From positions 1-27,589 of the forward strand of contig JAVVEZ010000046.1 in NCBI GenBank assembly GCA_032250895.1: DNA of 27,589 nucleotides, in the 5' to 3' direction. How positions within the stretch are numbered: the first letter of the stretch is position 1; every line of letters begins with the position of its first letter. Source of the stretch: JAVVEZ01 sp032250895 (GTDB lineage: Bacteria; Pseudomonadota; Gammaproteobacteria; Pseudomonadales; Pseudohongiellaceae). Position numbers and translations under genes: made by a program. This document shows positions 22,806 to 27,589 of this stretch, piece after piece. The notes beneath the pieces are model-generated. The model was not told where the DNA came from. It did no database searches and saw only the letters and a list, made by a program, of their open reading frames with translations.

Positions 22806-25180
22806 AAGGTTCGTTTCACTGACATGCCCCACTCCCGCGGCGAAGCGATATTGCCCTGCTGCCGCTGCAGCAGGCCCACCAGACTGAGCTTGCCATGGAA
22901 GTATTCCTTGTCCGTCAGGTTGGTGCCAAACACCGCAATGGTCCAGTCCTCATTCGGGGACGTCCAGGTAGCCCTGGCGTTGAGCAGGGTGTAGCCTTCC
23001 TGGAATCCGATGGAAGGATCACTGGCAATGGGATCATCCGCACTGAACCAGATTTTGGACTGGTAGACGGTATCGGCCCGAATCGCCAGGGAACTGCCAT
23101 TGGCCATGGGGATGTCGTAGTTCACCCCCACAGAGCTGGAGTACTTGGGCGAACGCAGGCCCGGGCAGGCCTTGCCATTGGAATCCCGGGTACACAGGTC
23201 GGAGCGGCCCGGGTCTTTTCTGAAAAAATCCAGATAACCAAAGGTTGCCTCGATGGACAGGTTTTCAATGGGTTGAAACAGGGCTTCAAGTTCAACACCC
23301 TTGATGCGCGTGGTACCGGCGTTGATCGTTCTGAACCAGAGATTACCCTCACTGTCAAAGTCCTGCGCAGGGCTTTGCTGATCGGTGTAATCGGTATAGA
23401 AGAACGCCGTATTCAGACGCAGTCTTTGCCCGAACCAGTCACTCTTGATGCCCAATTCCCAGGTTTCCGCCTCTTCCGTGCCGAAGGATTCCACCTGCAC
23501 GACACTGGAGGGCCGAGGACCGAAGCCCCCCCCACGAAAGCCGGTTGACCAGGAGCCATAGACCATCATGTCGTCATTGAGCACATAGTCCAGTCCAACC
23601 TTGGGAGACACCTTTTCGGCACTGACCGACACGGGCGCGTTGTCGATGATGATATCGAGACTCAATTGATCCTGGCGCCAGATGATCGTGTCCTTGTCAT
23701 CCTCGGTATAGCGCAGACCGGCAGTAAGACTCAAGCTGTCGGTAATGCCGTAGGTGCCATGGGCAAACACGGCCCAGTTCTCGGTCTCCTGGACATCCTT
23801 GTGGTTCTGCGCGACGAAGAACAGCGGGAACAGGGCGTTGAAACCCTGATTGGAATCATCGGCGTTGTAATAAAACCCGCCGAAGGCCCAGTTCAAGCGG
23901 TCTTCAAAGGCCACACCGGTTACCTGGATTTCCTGGCTGAACTGGTCATGCTTGCTGGTATCCCAGGTAATATCTTCCGGCAGGGGAGAACCGTCAGAGT
24001 CACGGCCGAAGGTATTCGTAAAATCACGATAGGCCGTTATCGACTTGACATGGACATTATCAGAGACATCCCAGTCGATAACAGCACTGAGACCGTATTG
24101 GTCCATCTCTCTGACGTTTTCGACCAGCTTGCCGGTAATGTCATCCCGGCCAAAGCGGTGAAAACTGGTGAAATTGGAATCCGTGATGAAACGGTCATCG
24201 AAGGGGACGCCATAGCGGGGGATCGCCACCAACTGGTTCCAGAGATCGGTCAGGCCGGCACCGAAGGTCGGGTCGATAATGGTGAATTTATCGGCCGGAC
24301 CACTGTTGTCCTCCCGGATGTAATCCACGGAGACGTTGACTTCCACCGTGTCACTGGCCAGCCAGCGAAAAGCTGAACGGATGGAGCTGACATTCTCTTC
24401 GCCCAGTTTATCCACGATACAGCCCTTTTCGGAACGCGTATCGGTGGGACCCACCACCGTGCCCAGGCCCGGTTCAGTGCCACCGGCTCCCAGGCTGCCC
24501 GGGCCGTTGACACATTCGAAATCGAGAATATTGAAGTAACCATCACGCCTTTTCGAAGAGGCTGACACCCGCATGAAGAGCTCATCTTCCAGCAGAGAAA
24601 CGTCGAACGAGCCACGCAGATCAACCCGGTCGAAGCGTCCATAGGTGGCTTCGACGAAACCACTGTTGTCGCCCTGGGGCTTTTTGGAAATCATGCGCAC
24701 GGTGCCACCGATGGCATTCTTGCCAAACAGGGTTCCCTGCGGGCCGCGCAGAATTTCCACGCGTTCCAGATCCAGCAGATCGAACAGGGCGCCCTGGGGG
24801 CGGCCGTGATAGACATCGTCGATATAGATGGGCACACCCGGCTCAAAGGACAGGGAGTTGTCCCCCAGACCAATGCCCCGAATATAGGCTGCGGCTGTTG
24901 AACCCCAGCCCGCACCCAGCGGCTGGATCACGGTATTGGGCGCAAAGGAATCCACATCGGTAATGCCGGTCAGGCTCCTCGCCGTCATGGCTTCACCCGA
25001 CAGGGCCGTAATGGCCAGCGGAGTCTCCTGCAGGTTTTGTTCGCGGAATTGTGCTGTTACCACGATTTCCTGAAGAGGCCCTTCCTGGGCGAAGACTTGA
25101 TGGGAGGTGCCGAGAGCAGCGCTTGTTGCCAGGGCGGATAAAACGGCTAGACGTAATTTACCCTTTCTTTTCTTATTCAT
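22802..25180 (-). CDS. TonB-dependent outer-membrane receptor (2)
   Basis: About 792 residues with the start at ATG 25180, chosen because GGAGA is correctly spaced; ATG 25192 would add MENE. The signal peptide ends near SHQVFAQ, followed by a TonB-box-like LQEIVVTAQ. Plug hallmarks include YIRGIGLGDN, LDLERVEILRGPQGTLFGKN and AIGGTVRMISKKP, and the barrel ends in MSVKRTF, the expected terminal phenylalanine. This belongs to the large FecA-like/TBDR class of environmental Proteobacteria with broad ligands, and differs clearly from receptor 1. It is transcribed alone. Its stop codon falls inside the end of the hairpin element, three bases after the terminal phenylalanine codon, so the insertion probably replaced the native stop or landed in it. 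About 400 bases upstream hold only REP-like repeats. Confidence 0.93.
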   Translation of the reverse strand: MNKKRKGKLRLAVLSALATSAALGTSHQVFAQEGPLQEIVVTAQFREQNLQETPLAITALSGEAMTARSLTGITDVDSFAPNTVIQPLGAGWGSTAAAYIRGIGLGDNSLSFEPGVPIYIDDVYHGRPQGALFDLLDLERVEILRGPQGTLFGKNAIGGTVRMISKKPQGDNSGFVEATYGRFDRVDLRGSFDVSLLEDELFMRVSASSKRRDGYFNILDFECVNGPGSLGAGGTEPGLGTVVGPTDTRSEKGCIVDKLGEENVSSIRSAFRWLASDTVEVNVSVDYIREDNSGPADKFTIIDPTFGAGLTDLWNQLVAIPRYGVPFDDRFITDSNFTSFHRFGRDDITGKLVENVREMDQYGLSAVIDWDVSDNVHVKSITAYRDFTNTFGRDSDGSPLPEDITWDTSKHDQFSQEIQVTGVAFEDRLNWAFGGFYYNADDSNQGFNALFPLFFVAQNHKDVQETENWAVFAHGTYGITDSLSLTAGLRYTEDDKDTIIWRQDQLSLDIIIDNAPVSVSAEKVSPKVGLDYVLNDDMMVYGSWSTGFRGGGFGPRPSSVVQVESFGTEEAETWELGIKSDWFGQRLRLNTAFFYTDYTDQQSPAQDFDSEGNLWFRTINAGTTRIKGVELEALFQPIENLSIEATFGYLDFFRKDPGRSDLCTRDSNGKACPGLRSPKYSSSVGVNYDIPMANGSSLAIRADTVYQSKIWFSADDPIASDPSIGFQEGYTLLNARATWTSPNEDWTIAVFGTNLTDKEYFHGKLSLVGLLQRQQGNIASPREWGMSVKRTF

Positions 25181-25359
25181 TTCATTCTCCATTTACAAAC
25201 CCTGAAGGGAATGCATTTTATAGTTATGGGTATTGTTGTTGGACGGCCCAATCCCGGACCTTCTCAGAGATACTCAATCAGCATCTCCGAGAACGCGGCA
25301 TGATAATGTATGAACAGGCGGTTTTGAAGAAAAAAGAGAAATATAGAGTGGTTCTTGTC

Positions 25360-25440
25360 ATCATCCCTGCGCAGGCCGGGGGCCAGAACAGGTGACCATT
25401 GGATTCACGCTTTCGCGGCGATGGTGTATCGCGCGGGAGC
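25360..25440. repeat. REP-like repeat in the 25193-25592 gap
   Basis: CATCCCTGCGCAGGCCGGG and ATTGGATTCACGCTTTCGCG resemble the repeat type at 14098-14226. A further 8-bp stem (GATGCGGT near 25493 with ACCGCATC near 25531) follows. No gene is visible in this gap of about 400 bases. Confidence 0.4.
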
Positions 25441-25592
25441 GACGCAGGTCTCGTGGGGATGATGCAGTCTGCGAGGAGGATGCAAGGACTATGATGCGGT
25501 CGACACTAGTGTTATGTCACCCCTCCTTTACCGCATCAGAGCCTGCCAGCGTCAGGTTCTAACACCTTGCGTCCACTACAGGGATGCATTCG

Positions 25593-25880
25593 TTATAAAT
25601 TTTTTTCATTCTCTTTGTTGTGCCAAACCCTTAATATATAGATTATTTCATCGCTGATAAGATAACGTAGCATATAGTTGTCTATATATAGATCACGGAT
25701 TTTCTCGGGGTCGGATGCCTTCAAAACGGGAAGGCCCATTCGGGGAAATTGCTTCAGTTTATCTATCCCTTCTTGTATATCTATCGCAATTCGACGGGCT
25801 GCGAATGGATTCTTGGTCTCTACAAATTCAACCACTCTGTTGAGATCCGCGACGGACTCCGGCGAATACCTTATCTTCAT
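25593..25880 (-). CDS. parE: ParE/RelE superfamily toxin
   Basis: A 95-residue toxin of the ParE/RelE fold: IRYSPESVADLNRVVEFVETKNPFAARRIAIDI is the typical N-terminal helix pair, followed by FPRMGLPV, the strand RYLISDEIIYILRVWHNKE and a conserved late histidine. ParE-type toxins poison DNA gyrase and RelE-type toxins cut mRNA; sequence reading alone does not settle which. The start ATG overlaps the antitoxin stop in an ATGA junction, so translation is coupled and the pair forms an operon. The length and motifs are intact, so it is probably functional. Confidence 0.88.
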   Translation of the reverse strand: MKIRYSPESVADLNRVVEFVETKNPFAARRIAIDIQEGIDKLKQFPRMGLPVLKASDPEKIRDLYIDNYMLRYLISDEIIYILRVWHNKENEKNL

Positions 25881-26143
25881 AGTTTGGGTGGCGATTTGCG
25901 ATTATTTGTGCCCCAGCCACTCAGCCAGGCATTCACATCTTCTTCATCGATAGCGTTGCCCGCCTTTATGGATTCGAGCGCTTCCAGTGTATCTTGCCAC
26001 CTTGAATCTTCCATGGATTGTCTCGCAATAAAATCTTTAATTGCTTGATTTATAATATAATTTTTACTTCTATCAAGTTTTTTGGAAAGCGCCTCCAGGG
26101 AGGAGCCGACATCGTCAGCGATTCGAATACTCGTAATACTCAT
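25877..26143 (-). CDS. parD: Ribbon-helix-helix antitoxin (CopG/ParD type)
   Basis: An 88-residue antitoxin. The N-terminus (MSITSIRIADDVGSSLEALSKKL, then RSKNYIINQAIKDFI) is a ribbon-helix-helix DNA-binding domain that would bind its own promoter. The C-terminal part, with an acidic stretch and a tryptophan-rich end (AWLSGWG), should wrap the toxin. I use the ATG at 26143 because GAGG lies eight bases upstream and the RHH domain starts there; the upstream open frame has no coding character. It overlaps the toxin gene by four bases. Confidence 0.88.
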   Translation of the reverse strand: MSITSIRIADDVGSSLEALSKKLDRSKNYIINQAIKDFIARQSMEDSRWQDTLEALESIKAGNAIDEEDVNAWLSGWGTNNRKSPPKL

Positions 26144-26434
26144 TAAAATAACCTCGGCGTAGTGAAATGTATTACATATTATTACGTTCGATGGGGTGTG
26201 GCTAGAAGAATTTACAACCGGCGACGCAGAAGGAGTCTCCAACTCCAATGTTTCAGATTTCACATAGCAACGCGATTTTCATCTCAAATGTCGCTCAAAT
26301 CATGCCCTGAATTTTGCTCAGAGGTTTTTCTACAGCCTCAACGCCGTCCGTTTCTCAGCGGCGAAAGCATAGTGGCGTGGCTTTTGCGCTTTTTTCAAAA
26401 GGCACGACACCATGACTTTGTCCGCCTGCAGGAC

Positions 26435-26710
26435 TTAGCCACTGCTCTCATTCAGGCGCCCTTCTACATACTTGTGCAGAATGCTGGAAACCAATGTTTG
26501 ATAGAGGATGCCTTCTGCAAGGGCCTTTTTCTGAAGCCTCCTAAGATCATTGGAAGAAAGACGAATATTAATTCGAGCGTCTTTCTTGAACATCGCGTCC
26601 GCGTACGCTTCATGTTGCTTCTTGATCTTTTCAGAGCCCTTGGAACGTTTAAGTTTTCCAGCTTCAAATGCACTTAAAATTTCACGCTCTTCCTGATTTA
26701 ATTTGCTCAT
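26435..26710 (-). CDS. Orphan CopG-type antitoxin (BrnA-like)
   Basis: A 91-residue protein: a charged N-terminal part (LNQEEREILSAFEAGKLKR) and a C-terminal RHH-type segment (RINIRLSSNDLRRLQKKALAEG, then YQTLVSSILHKYVEGRL), the layout of CopG-family antitoxins such as those paired with BrnT- or RelE-like toxins. The partner toxin normally lies next to it, but upstream there is only the hairpin element beginning 36 bases away, and downstream (26144-26434) no intact toxin is seen. It is therefore an orphan, perhaps after loss of the toxin. In the 290 bases downstream I see only a short open stretch ending AFAAEKRTALRL, which I cannot identify. Confidence 0.75.
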   Translation of the reverse strand: MSKLNQEEREILSAFEAGKLKRSKGSEKIKKQHEAYADAMFKKDARINIRLSSNDLRRLQKKALAEGILYQTLVSSILHKYVEGRLNESSG

Positions 26711-26746
26711 TTCTTGCTACCTCGAAATGTCTTCGTAGCTTTGCGA

Positions 26747-26914
26747 CTAGGAGCCTGCGCCGTAGAAACGATCAAGCCGAGGGTTTTCCACATTGAGGCC
26801 ATTTTTTCGATCGTCCGAGGCGCATAGTGGTGACTATGTAACGAGGAGGATCGGGAAAATGGACCAATGTGGGGAAGTCGCAGGCCGATTGGTTTCTACG
26901 GCGCAGACTCCTCG
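26747..26914. repeat. CTAG-bounded hairpin element (MITE-like), complete copy
   Basis: A 168-base element starting CTAG (26747-26750) and ending CTCG (26911-26914), where the partial copy at 1-55 still has CTAG. The arms AGGAGCCTGCGCCGTAGAAAC and, read inwards from the right, AGGAGTCTGCGCCGTAGAAAC differ once. The core CCATTTTTTCGATC...GAGGCGCATAGTGG...TAACGA aligns in the same register with the reverse complement of the element at 22637. No gene lies inside. Confidence 0.85.
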
Positions 26915-27060
26915 GTGCCATCCAGAAACTGCTCAGCCAGGCTGATGCTCTGGGGGTGGACTGGCCCTAGTCGGCCGACCTGGACGATGTGCGTCTGGCC
27001 CGGTTGTTCTACCCCTCAGCCGATGCCACACCTTCCACCCGCTTCCTCCGAACTCGTCCC
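26914..27060 (+). pseudogene. Decayed IS21-type transposase (IstA) fragment
   Basis: Read in one frame from 26914 this gives GAIQKLLSQADALGVDWP, a TAG stop at 26968, then SADLDDVRLARLFYPSADAT. The arrangement (a helix-turn-helix tail, A-x-G-x-x-W-P, D-L-D-D-x-x-L-x-x-L-F-Y-P) is the conserved stretch after the DNA-binding domain in IS21-family IstA transposases. The stop codon, the absence of start and catalytic parts, and the position directly at the tip of the hairpin element show it is a remnant. After about 27060 the similarity fades. Assigned from memory of the family. Confidence 0.55.
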
Positions 27061-27191
27061 GGGCCTTTGCAGAAGCCACGGTTTCGACATCATCTCTGGA
27101 ACAGCATGCAATCTTCGACTTCCCTGTTCACGGATTGCTTCGTGGCACACTGCAAAAGGCATGACAACGCGATTTGGTCCGGCTGCAAGAA

Positions 27192-27527
27192 TTAACGATT
27201 TTCAAATTGTTGTTGAACCCAAGCCGGGTCTCTCCTCATTGGCAAAAATGCTATGACGCAAGCAACAGAATCAGCTATCTCGTAGTAGACCGCATATGGA
27301 AAACGTCTTGAAAGCAGCCGGAATAATCCAAAATAGCGCAGCTGATGCACTCCAGCATAAATTGTCAATGACTCAATATCAGAAACAAGACTATCCCAAA
27401 AGTATTGGCCTACTCCTGACTCCTGTTGGTCATAGAAGTCCCGACCTACAACCAAGTCGTCTGCCGCTTCTTCCAGGATTACGATGTTGCTAATTCTTTG
27501 CAACGTAGTAGCCCTTAAGTGTTTCAA
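27192..27527 (-). CDS. RelE/ParE family toxin
   Basis: Up to 111 residues from a TTG at 27527, or about 103 from TTG 27503, which has AAGG ten bases upstream and better matches the usual family start (IVILEEAADDLVVGRDFYDQQ). Further family features are GVGQYFWDSLVSDIESL, YAGVHQLRYFGLFRLLSRRFPYAVYYEI and a late FLPMRRDPAWV, which is typical of one RelE/ParE branch. It should inhibit gyrase or translation. An antitoxin is expected just upstream on the same strand; the window ends 62 bases away, where a frame closing in ADDEQLLDGVY with its stop at 27543 might be the antitoxin's tail. Confidence 0.75.
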   Translation of the reverse strand: MKHLRATTLQRISNIVILEEAADDLVVGRDFYDQQESGVGQYFWDSLVSDIESLTIYAGVHQLRYFGLFRLLSRRFPYAVYYEIADSVACVIAFLPMRRDPAWVQQQFENR

Positions 27528-27542
27528 GTGAAATGTAAGCGC

Positions 27543-27589
27543 TCAATAAACCCCATCTAATAATTGTTCGTCGTCTGCAGTATCTTTCC
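27543..27589 (-). CDS. Possible C-terminal end of the partner antitoxin (partial)
   Basis: The minus strand entering from the window edge is open in the frame KDTADDEQLLDGVY followed by TGA at 27543, 15 bases before the toxin's upstream TTG. The acidic tail and spacing fit an antitoxin, but only 14 residues are visible, so this is weak. Confidence 0.25.
   Translation of the reverse strand, partial: KDTADDEQLLDGVY

Noticed and set aside
26162..26434. Possible integron attC site or transposase 3' end downstream of the orphan antitoxin
   Set aside because: No GTTRRRY/RYYYAAC core pair could be found, and the short reading ending AFAAEKRTALRL could not be tied to a named transposase.

Overview
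The window looks like a chromosomal piece of a free-living, probably marine or sediment, gammaproteobacterium, moderately GC-rich. The evidence is a FabY-type fatty-acid initiation synthase (known from Pseudomonas and relatives), a YehS/DUF1456 protein, a YbcJ-type S4 domain, two large TonB-dependent receptors, a quinohaemoprotein alcohol dehydrogenase and several small palindromic mobile repeats. The genus cannot be named from sequence reading alone. No rRNA, tRNA or CRISPR array was seen.

Left part (1-8.5 kb), mostly housekeeping: an M15 D,D-carboxypeptidase-like peptidase (-), fabY (+), a PQQ/cytochrome c alcohol dehydrogenase lipoprotein (+) ending at a strong terminator, a small heat-shock protein (-), an EamA/DMT exporter (+), an unusual CvfB-like S1 protein fused to a YbcJ-like S4 domain (+), and an overlapping yehS-like gene.

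Middle part (8.5-25.2 kb), a catabolic and uptake region: an amidohydrolase-2 protein; a DUF6152 protein followed by a secreted protein of an uncharacterised family; an operon of a small secreted beta-rich protein, a second member of that family and an MFS transporter; a TonB-dependent receptor with a promoter/operator-like site; a convergent four-gene operon (two RraA-type aldolases, a LigJ-type 4-oxalomesaconate hydratase and a LigB-superfamily ring-cleavage dioxygenase); then a second DUF6152 gene divergent from a third, longer member of the secreted family; and a second TonB-dependent receptor. The simplest reading is uptake and meta-cleavage of a gallate- or protocatechuate-like aromatic to pyruvate and oxaloacetate, accompanied by periplasmic proteins of unknown role. 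The repeated pairing of DUF6152 with the secreted family is the best candidate here for an undescribed system.

Right part (25.2-27.6 kb), an accessory patch: a complete ParD/ParE-type toxin-antitoxin pair, an orphan CopG-type antitoxin, a RelE/ParE-type toxin, a decayed IS21-type transposase fragment and a hairpin mobile repeat.

A family of about 167-bp full-length hairpin elements bounded by CTAG occurs at four places (1-55 partial, 9587-9753, 22637-22805, 26747-26914). One of them supplies the stop codon of the second TonB receptor. A tandem duplication of roughly 100-125 bp sits between the second secreted-family gene and the MFS gene.
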